Source of the DNA: Amoebophrya sp. A120
Lineage: Eukaryota > Sar > Dinophyceae > Syndiniales > Amoebophryaceae
Assembly: GCA_905178155.1 (NCBI GenBank)
Contig: CAJINV010000001.1
Span: forward strand, 8,569,642-8,633,641
Reading direction: 5' to 3'
Length of the DNA: 64,000 bases
Part shown: in pieces, positions 1 through 11,344 of the stretch
Numbering within the stretch: position 1 is the stretch's first letter
Layout: every line of letters begins with the position of its first letter
Program-made: the position numbers and the translations under genes
The notes under the pieces: generated by a model
What the model was told of the DNA's origin: nothing
What the model saw: only the letters and a program-made list of their open reading frames with translations
Database searches by the model: none

Positions 1-347
1 GCGGGGCGTCACGCGCAGGCGCCGCGCATGGCGCGGGGTGTTCTCCTGCTTCCTTCCCCCGTTCACTGGCGCCCGCCCGCTGCCGCGCTTTGCCTTTGCG
101 TTGTCGGGCCTAAGGCCTGCAACCTCGGGCGCGCTTCCAATGCGGGCGGGGTCCTCGCGCTCGCACAACGACGGGAACCACGGGCGCCAAGACGCTCCGC
201 CTTGGTTCTTTCAACAAGAAGTGGCGCAGATGCTTGGCCCCGCCCTGCTTCAGAAACCCTTTCCCTTGCCCATCCTCTGGCGTTTTTCTTTCCCCCCTGT
301 CCACTCGTTCACCCTCCCACTACGCGACATAAGCTGCGGCCTTGTAG

Positions 348-951
348 ATGTTTTTGGAGAAGCTGCAGCTATTTTCCAAGCGAAAAACGAAAATCAAAAC
401 ACCAGGCACCTGCTTCTGCAAGGACTGGTGGGACGGAAAGAACTCAAAATACTGCCTCCCGGTCATCGGAGACTTTAAGAACCATGGCGAGGCCACGCGC
501 GATCTTGAGGAGTTTAAGGCCAACAACTGCGGCAAGTTCTACACGGACGAGGAGTGTCTGGAAGAGTATCCGACGATGCAATCCTTAGTAGACAAAGTGC
601 AGGGAGAGATCCAGGTATGATGATTCTTGACAGCTGAATTTGTACGACGCGTAATGCACCACGAGTGCGAGGCTTTGTGGTTGTGTTATCGACGATGATT
701 TTGGTGAAATATTAAAAAAAAAAAAATTGAATTCACAGTGTCTCTCCGGCGGCCCATATCTCCCGGACAACTCATGCAATCTGGGAGACGGCGACGGTAA
801 GTACATAGATTACTGCTTGCGATCCGGCGGCCACAAATCCGAGGACACCTTCTCCGCAAAGGGGCTGTCGCCGGAGGGTAGTGCGTCCGGGAATGCCCTG
901 TCGCTTGGCTTCTGGATTGCGGGAGCGGTGGCGGCGTTGCTGCTCTTGTGA
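348..951 (+). CDS. Cys-rich, probably GPI-anchored protein (5' incomplete)
   Basis: I do not recognise a family. Two exons are supported: one ending at 614 and 739-951, joined in phase 0 across a GT-AG intron (615-738, gtatga...ttcacag). The visible protein has scattered cysteines (a CFC pair, then single Cys in short spacing) and ends in a small-residue stretch followed by a hydrophobic tail (GFWIAGAVAALLLL) directly at the stop, which is the layout of a GPI-attachment signal. The Met at 348 is only the first in-frame one. Upstream sequence (1-347) is GC-rich and open in more than one frame, so the real 5' exon with a signal peptide may lie there or before the window; an acceptor around 400 is also possible. 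Secretion is inference. Confidence 0.5.
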
Positions 952-1816
952 GCTCTTCGTCGCGCATGTTAGTCTGGTTTTTCCTACTAGTCGGAATAGA
1001 TGGGAGGCCAGAAGTCTTACTGTCAGAAGTCTTACTCAAACGTTAGCATATCAATCAACGCTAAAATGCGCTGTAGTACACTAGGAGATTGATCTTAGAA
1101 GGTTGTAGTTGAGATTTCAAACACCAAAGAAGTTTTTTTCAGAGTTGGCCAGGATATCCGTCCTGGTTTCAACGCTAGCTTCTGAGTCTGTGAATTCACT
1201 TCTGCGAACAGTTGTAAAAGTAAAGACAAACGAAAGTCATAGTGCAAGCCAAGGTTAACTTCAAATACTGCTCAGAGTCGTGCTCACCAGGGTTCGGCAG
1301 CAGCGATAAAGAATTGATGAAGCAAGTAACTAGAAAACTCACTCCTGAAAGAAAGGAGAGACGCCGGACGTCCGATGTGCGGCCATGATACGGTGTTATG
1401 TACGTTGACCAGTTCTACTAGTCCACTAATATTTGAGCCCGTGACTCACCGGGGCCACGATCTTCATATTGAATGTTTTTTTAATTCGAAGGTTTTACTT
1501 TTTTGGAAGTGCCTTGCCGAGCTGCCGTGTCGACGCGAATGAAAGTGCGACGAAAATTGATGTGATTAAGATCTTGCACCGCTCCTCGTCTAATTCTGGG
1601 TCTTAGCAGGACAGGTACTTACAAATGCGAATCGCCAGTAGAAGCACGGTCATACTATTTAAACTATTTCGTTCAATGTGTTTAGGAGTCACACAACATA
1701 TCATATCGCTATTCGGATTTGCTTTATGGACATTCCTCTTTCATTGTGATTGTTAGTCTTACTTTCACTCCGCGCCTGAAAAGACTCTTACGTCGTTGTT
1801 TGAACAACGATAAACC
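952..1816. other. Intergenic spacer
   Basis: About 0.9 kb of lower-GC sequence between two + strand genes. I see no exon-like open frame, repeat or recognisable promoter element. Confidence 0.5.
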
Positions 1817-2800
1817 ATGGCAGCGCTCGAGCTGGACGCCGACACTCTGCCGACCCCGGCGGACTTTTTATGCCCGATTCTTCACGATATCATGGAAGAC
1901 CCAGTGTGCACAGTGGATGGCCAGTCGTACAGTAGAAGTGCGATTGCTGAGTGGTTCCGTATGGGTCACGGCACGTCGCCAGTAACTGGCGCTCAGCTTC
2001 CTTCTTTAGCTTTGACGCCCAACATTGCGCTGCGCAAAGCGATAGCGACGTATTTGGACGAGCGACCGGAAATTGTGCAGAGGAAGCTGGAAGAAGTGGG
2101 GTTGATTGAAGCAGTGAAGTTGTTCGAGGCCGAACAAGCAAGTCGTGAAGAGAAGAACTCGAAGCGTGTGCGGGAGCTCGAAAGCGAAAACTTGGCGCTT
2201 CGTGCGCAACTCAATGCTGTGCGCAACATCGTAAATGGCGGCGGTAGTACTGGTTCTGCGCATCCCGGAGGCTGCTCCGCAAATATTTTTAGTTCGAGAG
2301 GCTGCAATCAAATCACGCACGCGAGCGGGGGCAGAACTGCGGCAAAAAATGAATTTGACTTCGTCGTCCCGAATATTGCACTGTATCGCGCTGGGGACTA
2401 CATGTGGTCGGAGTCTTTCTATTCCGAAGATCCGCCCCACAGGTACAGGCATCGTGCCACGGTCAGTTATTACGAGTATGGGGTACCGAAATCGTACGTG
2501 AAGGTTTTTTCTGAGTGCTTGACTCTTCCGACTAGGAATCCCAAAAAATGCACCGTCATTTTGCTAAAACGAAAACGCGGTAATGAAGTAGAAGGTTCAA
2601 CGAAGGCCGAGTGTGATGGTTATTACGAAAAAAACCGGTATCGTCATTTTTACGGTAAAACTGTTGACATCGAAAGTTGGGAGCGTACTCACGCTGAGTC
2701 ATTCCATTTTTGTCAATTGCATTGGTTTGACTCGTACTTGCCGCCGGAGTGGATCAACAACGAGTTAGAAAAGACTATTCGCATCCGTGTCTCTTTCTGA
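1817..2800 (+). CDS. U-box E3 ubiquitin ligase with C-terminal MATH-like region
   Basis: Single-exon gene, 327 aa, starting at an ATG in good context (ACCATGG). Residues about 12-80 form a U-box: PADFLCPILHDIMEDPV, then DGQSYSRSAIAEWF, then SPVTGAQLPS and NIALRKAI, which is the normal order of conserved positions. U-boxes recruit E2 enzymes without zinc. A short coiled coil follows (about 100-135; RELESENLALRAQL). The C-terminal third (about 185-327) has the look of a MATH/TRAF-like beta domain, with a SESFYSEDPPHRYR strand near its start and a strand pair ending IRIRVSF, but this assignment is weaker. Role: probably ubiquitination of a partner bound by the C-terminal domain; the substrate is unknown. 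Confidence 0.8.
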   Translation: MAALELDADTLPTPADFLCPILHDIMEDPVCTVDGQSYSRSAIAEWFRMGHGTSPVTGAQLPSLALTPNIALRKAIATYLDERPEIVQRKLEEVGLIEAVKLFEAEQASREEKNSKRVRELESENLALRAQLNAVRNIVNGGGSTGSAHPGGCSANIFSSRGCNQITHASGGRTAAKNEFDFVVPNIALYRAGDYMWSESFYSEDPPHRYRHRATVSYYEYGVPKSYVKVFSECLTLPTRNPKKCTVILLKRKRGNEVEGSTKAECDGYYEKNRYRHFYGKTVDIESWERTHAESFHFCQLHWFDSYLPPEWINNELEKTIRIRVSF

Positions 2801-3441
2801 TAGATCGGATTTTGAACAAGAGATAATCAACGCGATCGAGGACCCATTCTGATCTGTCTCCTCATTTCCGATTAAGTAGAAACAGATGAGAAGCGATGGA
2901 AAATGCTTGATGAGGATGATGAAAAGCTTTTGTGGAATGGGATTGGCGGAGTATTTTAATGAAAACATCTCCCGTCTACGACGGAATACTTCCGAGTGCC
3001 ACCTAGTTAGGTCTCTGCAACTGCACGACCGGATTCTCACAATCGACACCCCCATAGCAGCATAGATGTTCTATTGAGGTGAGGTCTTACTCCTGTGCGT
3101 CGGTCGCCAAGATTCCTATCTCTACCGAGATGTTGTTCACCATGGCGGCAAGAAATTTACTTCGGTGTCGGTCTCGTTTTAGAATATTTTTTGAGCGAGT
3201 AGTTGTTGCGAGTGTTCAGATACAATTACAAAGTATCGGTAGCGGTAATCTACACCGCCGGTCCATTCTGTGTGAACTTTTTTGTTTTCATGCACAAACA
3301 TCGAACAGACACAGATCCTGACACAGCCCCAGTTGTACCACCAGAATTACTACTCATTTTCACTTTTTTATTTGCAGTCGGAAAAATTGACTTCGTGTAT
3401 CGAAAATCTGCCGACTCGTACTTACGTTTGCGTGTTGCATC
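2801..3441. other. Intergenic spacer
   Basis: About 640 bases, AT-richer than the flanking genes. Short open frames occur, but none has a start, splice sites or composition that supports a gene. Confidence 0.4.
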
Positions 3442-5520
3442 ATGTCGCCACCAAGCAAAGACTCCAGTCGAAGTAGCACTAAAACTTCCGCCACTATCCC
3501 TCTCATCTTTCTCGATTTGACCGGAACTCCCCACACTATCAATGTCGATCCAACCGTCGCACCTTCCTTTGAAAAGCTTCGGCAGCTAGTGGCCCGGCGC
3601 TGGAAGGTTCCGGACCACCTTGTTGCCATTCAGCATTTGAATTACGACACTGCGGCTGTGCGGGAAGATTACCATGTCTTGACGCCATCGAAAGATCCAA
3701 AGCAGGACGAGCTGAAGAGGAAAAAAGGCGACGCCCGGATCGACTTCGATGCGATTCGAAGTGCGGCTTATCCCGAAAGCAATGGGCATTTCCGAGTCAT
3801 CGTCAAGCAAGTAGATCCCTTTTATCCGGTGAAATTGTACGACAGCGACGACGAGGAGAGCGCATATGTCGTCCCTCCCAAAGCGAAGCCCTTGACCGAA
3901 ACAGATATCGGCGAGAGTCCGCAGCGGGGCAGTGGCGACCACGAACTGGCATGGCTCTTGTCGAACAGTTTTGTCCGCGGGAAGGAGTTTCTCCACCTGT
4001 ACCCAAACTGGGCAGAGAGTCTCACGTTCCTCTGCTACTTGCTCAGAAACCCGCGGAACAAGCCGGAAATCGCGAAAACCCGGCTAGCCGCTGCGCTCGT
4101 TGATTCCGCGCCGAACAAGTCGAATCTGTTCGACTCGTCACTGCTGAGTACTCCTGGGAATTTGAACAATGCCAATTCAGCAGTCGTTGTCTCCACTGCA
4201 GGAGGCCCGGCGGCGCAGCAACCTCGGCGTGCCTCCGGGTCGCTTCTCGGGGTTGAGAAGCGGTTGAGTGCGAAGTTTGGTAATGACCCGGCGGAAGCGA
4301 CAATATCCGACACGTCGATTTTTCTCCGCATGTACGAGATCTACGCACCGACGGTGCTCGTGGCCGTGCTCAGCAACCCGCTGTTCCGGCAGTACAACTG
4401 GAACGTGAGGGCTTTGGGGTCCCGGGAGCCGAGCAAGCAGTTGCTGGTCCGGTCGTTTGGCGTGGCAGAGAGCGGGAAGACCAGGTACGGCAAGCACGTC
4501 AGTCAGGAGGAGCGGGGGGACATTTTACTCACTCTCGTGAAGAACTGCGCGATGAAGAGCCCCGCTACCGTTCTCAACTATTGCGCGTTGCCCAGCGAAA
4601 AGTTTCTCGCGTACAAAAACCCGCACGACCCGAACAGCCGCACCCGGGAGCTGGCGATCCCGCGGAGCACGCTGGCGCCCTTGTTTGAGTTGAAGTTCCT
4701 TTGGCCGGTGGTCCACCTGCTATTAACAAAGCGCGAGGATTGCGTCCAAGTGCGGACGCTGTTCGCCCCGGATTTGTTCGCGGGCTGGTCCCCGTTCTGC
4801 GCCTGTCTGTGTCGAGGAGATAGTCAGCTGAGGCTGCGGATGATGGCCTTTCTGAAGAAGCACGGGCCCCTGCAGCTGCGGAGCACCACAGCGAATTTCT
4901 GGGCCAAGGTGGAGGCGTTCGCAAAAGACCTCTTCGACCAGGTGCAACAGGAGCTCCGAGAAAGGGCGGACGTCACGAAGGAGATTCCGCTCGACATGCC
5001 GGATTTCGCGCTGGAAAAGACAGATGGTGGTGGTGGTGCCATCAATTTGTCGCGAGAAGTTTCCTCCGAGGTGTCGACCACGCGCCCGGCGTCGCCAGGG
5101 GAGCAGGAAGTGACCGAGGGCGGCGTCGAGAACAATAGTACTGCAAAAGGAATAATCGGCGAGGAAACCGAAGCAGTAGAGAAGAATGAAGAACAGGCTG
5201 TAGTAGAGCTGCAAGGAGCTGCTGAAAATGAATGTCTTTCCGATGAAGACGAGCCAGAGGAAGTGCAGCAAAATCGGCTGACCGGAAAATGGTGGTCGAG
5301 CCGGCGCATGCCAGCGTTGGATTTTGGGGCCTGCGACCGCGGGTCCTATGTGCGAGATAAGGAAGGCTACAATTTGGAGATGTCCCGCGATGAGGGCGTG
5401 TGGCAGATTGTCAGCTTCCGGCTGTGGATTTCTCTCGCGTACTTGTGGCAGCCAAAGCCGGAAAAAAGACCAATCACATTCAGGTCCCTCTTAGCGATGG
5501 AGGTTTCGGACTCGGATTGA
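3442..5520 (+). CDS. Protein with ubiquitin-like N-terminus, function unknown
   Basis: Single exon, 692 aa, ATG start. Residues about 14-70 (IPLIFLDLTGTPHTINVDP ... FEKLRQLVARRWKVPDHLVA) resemble a ubiquitin-like fold: two strands with a turn, then a helix. The central part (about 165-520) is mostly helical, with Leu/Phe-rich repeats of HEAT-like character that I cannot assign. Residues about 530-620 are acidic and Ser/Glu/Val-rich (EENNSTAKG, EEVQQNRL), probably disordered. The last 70 residues are Trp-rich (GKWWSSRRM, VWQIVSFRLW, AYLWQPKPEKRP). No catalytic motif is seen. It sits close behind the U-box gene in the same orientation, but there is no evidence that the two act together. Confidence 0.7.
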   Translation: MSPPSKDSSRSSTKTSATIPLIFLDLTGTPHTINVDPTVAPSFEKLRQLVARRWKVPDHLVAIQHLNYDTAAVREDYHVLTPSKDPKQDELKRKKGDARIDFDAIRSAAYPESNGHFRVIVKQVDPFYPVKLYDSDDEESAYVVPPKAKPLTETDIGESPQRGSGDHELAWLLSNSFVRGKEFLHLYPNWAESLTFLCYLLRNPRNKPEIAKTRLAAALVDSAPNKSNLFDSSLLSTPGNLNNANSAVVVSTAGGPAAQQPRRASGSLLGVEKRLSAKFGNDPAEATISDTSIFLRMYEIYAPTVLVAVLSNPLFRQYNWNVRALGSREPSKQLLVRSFGVAESGKTRYGKHVSQEERGDILLTLVKNCAMKSPATVLNYCALPSEKFLAYKNPHDPNSRTRELAIPRSTLAPLFELKFLWPVVHLLLTKREDCVQVRTLFAPDLFAGWSPFCACLCRGDSQLRLRMMAFLKKHGPLQLRSTTANFWAKVEAFAKDLFDQVQQELRERADVTKEIPLDMPDFALEKTDGGGGAINLSREVSSEVSTTRPASPGEQEVTEGGVENNSTAKGIIGEETEAVEKNEEQAVVELQGAAENECLSDEDEPEEVQQNRLTGKWWSSRRMPALDFGACDRGSYVRDKEGYNLEMSRDEGVWQIVSFRLWISLAYLWQPKPEKRPITFRSLLAMEVSDSD

Positions 5521-6854
5521 GCAGTAGATTGAATTGGTCGTTTTTTCTATGAGCGTTTGTAATGTAAGTATACGGTTTGATATCCGCATTCCGCAGTCGC
5601 AATCCCCATTCTCACTATACATTTAGAATTATAATTCCAAAATGTCTGGGCCGACGAGACGTGTAGTCCGCGGCCCAAGTTATGTGTAAAGAAAAAGCTA
5701 CCCAGAAAAACACTGTATCTGCTCCCATGCAGCGAGAGTACAAAAGCAACAAGATCCTACCACCAAGACCGCGTATTATACCCGTTCCACGGTCAAGAAT
5801 ATTTCAGTTTGCGACAAAAGAAATATATTGCCTTTTGACACCGCGTTACTGACATGTTCCGTTCAGCTTGCACACATCGAAATCAGTTCCTGTTCGCTTC
5901 TGAATCCAGGAGGAAATAAAACTGTTTCTGTACGGCAAGCGCGGCAGTTCGAAAGTCGTCGTGGTTTGTTTTGCTTTTTTTCATGTGCACTCTCAACCTT
6001 TGTGGAAATTTTTCATTCCACCGAGGCGGGACCCTTACGGGCGAATTCGCCTCTACCCAGCGAGGGAGCATTGTGACTATTAGTCTGCAAAAAGAGTAAG
6101 GTATTTTTTTTTCTAAGCCAACTTCTGACAAAGACTGACTCTGACAAACGTAAAACATCTGCTATATGGCCGGCGTGGGAGTTAGGGGTGCCTGACTTTT
6201 GCGCTGAGCCCGCCGAGCGTGACGACGTCGCTGGAGCACCCTTAAGGTTCAAGCACGCCAACCCCTTCGGCTCCGACAGCTCTTTTGTATATTACGTTTC
6301 CGCTGCTCCGTCAGTGTGCTACGTACTCAGAAAAAAGTGCGTGTCCATGCCGTGCTGGTTCGTAAGTTACGTAGATCGACATGACAAGGCTCGTCCGCGG
6401 AGTCTTGCTTGAGTTGTTAACTTCCTTCTCGCCTACCTGCCTTGCCTTCTGGCACCGAACTGGAAACCGTTTGGACGCTGAGACCGCGCACTACGATGGT
6501 GCACGGTGGAAGTGCATCACTTGCCCAAGCTTCCGCGTTTCTCCGGTTGGAGAAAGATTTTCGGAGTTCCAGTAGAGCACGGAACTGCCGTACGAGATGC
6601 GAAGCGCTCCGGATGAGAAAATGAAGAACACGACGCGACCACGCTGTGGCATTCGCGCACACTATCTCATCTGCTCTTCGTGGATGCCTGAGCTTTTTTG
6701 TATCGCGTTGATTCTAGAAGTAGATACGACAGGCCTTCTTGTTGCGCCACCTAGGTACAAGTAATAGTCGTTAGCCCGAGTCGGAGCCATTATCAAAAGA
6801 AATTATCTTTTCTGCAACGAAGACGAGCTCTCTGATTGCGCATTAACCTTATCA
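5521..6854. other. Long spacer without a supported gene
   Basis: About 1.3 kb. Several open frames of 60-90 codons overlap on both strands, but they show no domain and no consistent splice signals. The right edge at about 6855 is where the tandem duplication begins. Confidence 0.4.
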
Positions 6855-8304
6855 CAGGTACTGACTGTCTTTTTCATCTAACGAAGAAGAACCGGCTCTC
6901 CTATTCCTGGTATTGAGATTACCTTGTTCTTCTCCCTTGTTTTTGTATTATGATTCTGCCACTACTGATTTGTTAACGTTCAAGGACACTGAAAAAAGGC
7001 AGACCAGCTCTTCCGCAGGAATCTTATCAGTAGAAGCGCCGTCATGTTGGTACGTGCATGCTGTGAATGTAACTAATCTGCTGAAGTTCGCCTTTTCTCT
7101 CGGAAATTCAAATTTGAACAAGTGCAGCTACACGAGCGACCAGAGCGCGCTGGACTCGTACCACTGCGAGCTGGAAACCTGGACTCCGCGCATCCGGCCG
7201 CACACGAGTGACCTCTTTTTGCTTACGATCGGAAGATGCCGCGTCGCGCGCTACGTGCCCACTTTCCTGTCCTACCTCCTGCCGTCGCAGTACGAAGCCG
7301 CTGCGCAGTTGCTGTGGCATGGCGGCGCTTCCTTTGATACTCGGGATGACGCACAGACTCTACACCTAACAAAGTGGAGGGACGACTACACCGCCACGAG
7401 CGAAAGCGCTAACCGGAGGTGCGCGAGGTACGGGAGAGAGTTCTGAGCTACGTTTCTGCTGCTGGTCTGCACGAGAATCGGAGAAAGTCAAAAGGAAAAG
7501 CACGGGCTTGTAAGACTACTTTCATCGCCTCCCATGCCTACGCAGTAACGGAGTCTGCTTATCACGACACTAATGACAGGTGGCACAACGGCAGTGGCAG
7601 GGCCAGGAGCTACGACGTTTGTTTTGTCACCACTGTACCATACACGTGGAGGGCCGACGCGTTTAAAGTGCCCGGCTACAAGATTGGAAGGGACACAGGT
7701 GGACAGACGCGGTCGCGCATCACCATTTCCCTACGTTGTATAGCTGTCTACGTGCTCTAATCATTGATGCTTGGATTTATTCTCTATCTCGATCGCTATC
7801 TTGATAAACAGTTCGAGGCCGTCCTTGTCGTGTTCGTTTTACAAGTAAAGGACAAAGCTAAATTTGGTAGCCAGCCGGCTCTACGTCTTACAACTGACAC
7901 CAAAACAGAAAAAAGCCCGAGCTGTTTTTTTCGTGTTGATTTCGGTACAGGTACGGACTACAGCCTGGATCATTCAGCGAAGCACGGCCCTCCCTGGTAT
8001 TGCTCTTCTAGCCTGCACTACGCGGAGATCGGGAGCGCGGACTTTTTCCATGCGTCGCTCAAGAACATTGGAGCAGCGAGCTCTTTCGCAGGAGTCCAAT
8101 CTGTGGACGGTATTCGGTCACATTATCTTGGCTACTATTGGTGGACGCGTGACCATTTTTCTATCTGAGTTGTTCTAGGTGCAGCAAAAGCAAATCTCTG
8201 TGAAGCCTCGTGGTGCTACCTCCGAGGGACAACGAAGAGCCCATGTCATCTTATCAAACAAAGTGGGTCATCGTCATCGCTTTTGCAACTGCTTACGCAA
8301 TAAC
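6855..8304 (+). repeat. Tandem duplication, unit A (kringle/PAN-type exons plus introns)
   Basis: The sequence from about 6855 (cacaggtactgactgtcttt) recurs in diverged form from about 8305 (cgcagtcactggccgtcttt). The intron upstream of the first exon is clearly shared: CATC..ACGAAGA.. AACCGGCT, AAGGACACTGAA, GAAGCGCCG and AAGTTCGCCTTTTCTCT occur in the same order in both units. The homology therefore covers introns and exons, so this is a DNA-level tandem duplication of about 1.45 kb rather than retroposition. Confidence 0.75.
7123..8168 (+). pseudogene. Unit A exons, paralogue of the large kringle/PAN protein, probably decaying
   Basis: Three exon homologues of the 28.3-35.7 kb gene. A1 7123-7427 matches its exon 6 (SYTSDQ.., YHCELE, SYLLPSQYEA) and ends in the same gcgag/gtac donor. 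A2 7580-7737 is 158 nt, exactly the length of exon 7, and is bounded by acag and gtatag. A3 starts at 7951 after ttcggtacag and matches only the beginning of exon 8 (GTDYSLDHSAKHGPPW), then loses similarity before a stop at 8168. A1 and A2 are open, but the truncated A3 and the lack of upstream kringle exons suggest a decaying copy. It could instead be used as alternative upstream exons of unit B. Confidence 0.5.
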
Positions 8305-9790
8305 CTCATCGCAGTCACTGGCCGTCTTTTTCATCCGGTCACGAAGAACCGGCTTTCCTATCCGTGGTATCGAAATTGTTTTGGCCGCCTTGCTCTCCCA
8401 GCGAAGACCTGGCATTATGATGCTCTAACGACTTTGTCAAAGGACACTGAAACAAGAGCAGCCGCCAGCCCTTCCGCATGAGGCAAATCAATAGTGTAGA
8501 AGCGCCGATATGGTGTGGTGTGCAAGCTGTGAATGCAATGAAGTAAATCGCTAAAGTTCGCCTTTTCTCTTGGAAATCGGAATAGGTGCAGCTGCATGAG
8601 CGACCAGGAGGCGCTGGAATCATACCACTGCGAGCTGGAAGCCTGGACATCGCGCACCCGGCGCCACACGAATGCCCTCTTCTTTATCACGGTCGGGGGT
8701 GGACGCCGCTTCGCGCACTACAACGTTTCTAGATTCCTGCCCTACCTCGTCCCGCCGTGGCAGTACGAAACCGCTGCGCTGTTGAATTGTCACGCCGGCG
8801 CCGCCTTTCGTACTGGACAGGACATGATGCAGACGCCGACGCTGACAAAGTGGATGGACAGCACCACTGTGAGCGAGAGCGCTAGTAGGATTTTTGCGAG
8901 GTACAGAGGAAGTTTCTTAGTGACGTTTCTCCTGATGAGCTTTCCGGGAACTGGACATGAAAATCAGAAAGAAAAGCGCGATCTGGTAGAGGTGATGTGC
9001 CTGCTGGGGAAGAAGTAGTGTAGGACTCCCCTCACAATATTACTCACAGGCTGGAGCCAAAGGATGGCAAGAGCAGCGACGTTTTCTATGTCGACGGAGA
9101 GCGTGTTTATGTACCGCTACCAGTGCCAGACACACGGCAGAGAAAAAGCGTCGATGCGCTCTCTCACGAGCTACGCAAAAATGCCACGGACCAAAACAAG
9201 CGGACACGTTTTCCAGTTGGTGTTTGGTCACACGGAGTTAAGCACCCAAGTACTAATTCTACCTACTACGTCTACGGAGTTTGACCGTCTTCCGGTGCAT
9301 GTGCATTCTTTCATCTGGCGACGAGTCAAAAATGTTGAAGAAAGTAAAACCGCAACTCCCTTTGCAATTTGATTTGAGTTTGACCCTTCGCTATTACAGG
9401 GGCCGATCGGCTATTTCACCAAACGACTAGGGCTGGCCACCTTCTCTGGATATGGTCCGCCACGTTTCCGCACCGCTTGCGTTTCGAGTGCCATCCCGTA
9501 GACGACCTACTGGCGAACGTGCTGGACAGCTGTCGCTTCGGCTTCTCAAAGCACCTGGCCGGCCACTGTCGGGAGGAGTTCAGCAAAGATTGGCAGCACT
9601 GCAGCTGGGGCATTATTTGTGAAACAAAAATTTGGACTAGAGGCCTTGCGAAGCCGGCGCATGTCTATAGTCGCTGCATTTTGCACCTCGCGGAGATTAC
9701 ACCACCAGAAGACCCGGCTTTTTTTGGTTCTGGGACCGAAGAAAATAACGGCTCCGCCACGGTGTGCATGGTACTTAGTTTTAGATGCTG
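8305..9790 (+). repeat. Tandem duplication, unit B
   Basis: Second copy of the unit that starts at about 6855. It is more complete than unit A, because the exon 8 homologue is full length here. Divergence between the two units is substantial in introns, so the duplication is not recent. Confidence 0.7.
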
Positions 9791-10113
9791 ACTTAGTTAT
9801 GAGCTATTCGCGCTCGCGACTACCTTGTGCCCGTAGATAAAAGCAAGATAGTGCCCATTTCAGAAGTCATTTGATTTTCAGGATGAGAGCCTCAACTTTT
9901 GCCCTACCTGCCCACAAAAATCTACAGCAAGTGGGCCTCACTAACGACAAAGCGACAGCTTGCGAAAGAGTGTGGATCGTGCTTGCTGCTGTGGTTTTCC
10001 TCCTCGCTGTGGTGCTCGGCGGACGCCGCAACCAAAAAAGACTAGACTGTCGGAGCCGGCCTCGTCATTGCATTGCATTGCATTGCATTGCATTGCATTG
10101 CACTGCGCGCTAG
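8586..10113 (+). CDS. Kringle-tail/PAN-like membrane protein paralogue (5' end not found)
   Basis: Open exons that join in phase: B1 8586-8900 (CMSDQEALESYHCELEAW, second half of a kringle), B2 9050-9219 (SSDVFYVDGE, SHELRKNATDQNKRTR), and B3 9400-9770 (DRLFH, FGFSKHLAGHCREEF). These match exons 6, 7 and 8 of the 28.3-35.7 kb gene; B3 is 371 nt against 356. A following segment from about 9882 has one membrane span (VWIVLAAVVFLLAVVLGG), as exon 9 does in the larger gene. The B2 donor (gtgttt) and the B3-to-TM junction are uncertain; a one-base phase problem there may be real decay or a mis-set donor. Two PAN-type cysteines are replaced in B3. The protein could be an expressed short paralogue or a pseudogene. 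Confidence 0.45.
10066..10100. repeat. CATTG pentanucleotide microsatellite
   Basis: About seven tandem copies of cattg, the last one changed to cactg. It lies just after the transmembrane segment of the unit B paralogue and creates artificial open frames on both strands (CIALHCIAL on +, CNAMQ on -). Confidence 0.9.
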
Positions 10114-10214
10114 CCTTTGGCTTGGCTTGCAGCAAGTAGGCGGCCTGCATGACGATAACCGCTGGCGATTCGAGAGTGGACTCAGTTCGGGCGGGGATAC
10201 GTCGAGGAGGAGGA

Positions 10215-11344
10215 TGAGCGAAACGCTGTCGCAGAAAGTTTCGGGCTCCGCCAGCGCGCATGACGAGTCTACGCCTTTGACTTCGATGGCGCAATCTGCA
10301 ATATCTTGGCTCATTGATAACAGCGGATCAACAGAAAAAGAAAACCAAAACCTGGACGACAAGGAGCAAAGGCGGACTACAGAGAGCGCGCCGCCCTCGT
10401 CTGCGACAACTCACCAGACGCGGAAGGAGGAGGGACAGGCAAATGAGCGAGGATCTGACGCCAAAATGAGCAATGACCCGGACCGGCATCCACCAGAACA
10501 AAATACGAGACCGGCCGCGCCGGTTGAGCGGTATCAAGCGGAACAGCTCGCGCGAGGGATACCCGCGGACAAAGCAGCTCTCCCGAATGTCGGAGCGCCT
10601 CCAGGCGGGCAATACGATGCTGACGGCACGCTTTCCCTTTCTGCACTACCTGACGCATCAACACCAAAAAAAGAACAAGGCGCAAGTGGAGGAACGTCCT
10701 TCACTGAGCAAGTTTTCTCGTTCACGCACCCTAGCGCTGAAAAACGAAAAGGGGATGAAGTTGAGACCACGCGCACGCCGCATGATTTTTTTCTGAATCT
10801 CCAGCAGCTATTTCCAGACCCGTGCCTCTTTCAACTTGACACTCCCCTCGGCGCGAGTGTTGCGATAAGCGACATAGAGAAATGCGATAGAGTAGAAGTT
10901 CTCTTCGAAGCACTGAAGCGGTATAGCGTCTACCCAGAAGTGGCGTCTCCGGCAGACGAATTTTTCCGTTTTTATCAACGAGCGCGCTGGGTGGACGCAT
11001 TCGAGCGGCTGGGTTTTCTAGATACTTCTCAATCGGTGGGGACGCCGACGTTGCCAGCGGCGAGTTTTGTAGAGTCTTCTACTACACCTGCTTCTTCCGC
11101 TACTGAAACTACGGATGATGGAGACTCGGAAGTCCTTCAAGGCAATCGACTATTTGCCAAGGATCGCGCCTGCCGGCTCGTGCAGTTCGCGCCAGGGGGT
11201 GTCAAAAAAGAAGATGATAAGGAGCTCCTCCCTCTGATACACAGAATCGAAGACCTCCTACTCTGTGCCGATTTTGCCGTCAATGAAGAATTACGCTTCA
11301 AAGATTTTGGTATACATTTTTTGCCTAGTTTAGTTTTTCCCTAG
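10215..11344 (+). CDS. Uncharacterised acidic/Ser-rich protein or cytoplasmic exon
   Basis: The open frame runs without a stop from 10073; the first convincing ATG is at 10215 (MSETLSQKVSGS), giving 376 aa. The first half is Ser/Gln/Glu-rich and probably disordered. The second half has a folded-looking segment (about 190-270; PHDFFLNLQQLFPDPC, VEVLFEALKRYSVYPEV, FFRFYQRARWVDAFERLGFL). No family is recognised. Because it follows the paralogous membrane segment directly, and an acceptor (cttggcttgcag, ending at 10132) opens the same frame, it may be the cytoplasmic tail exon of that gene instead of a separate gene. It does not resemble the tail of the larger paralogue. Confidence 0.5.

Noticed and set aside
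10042-10362. Minus-strand ORF with repeated CNAMQ
   Set aside because: Created by the CATTG microsatellite read in antisense.
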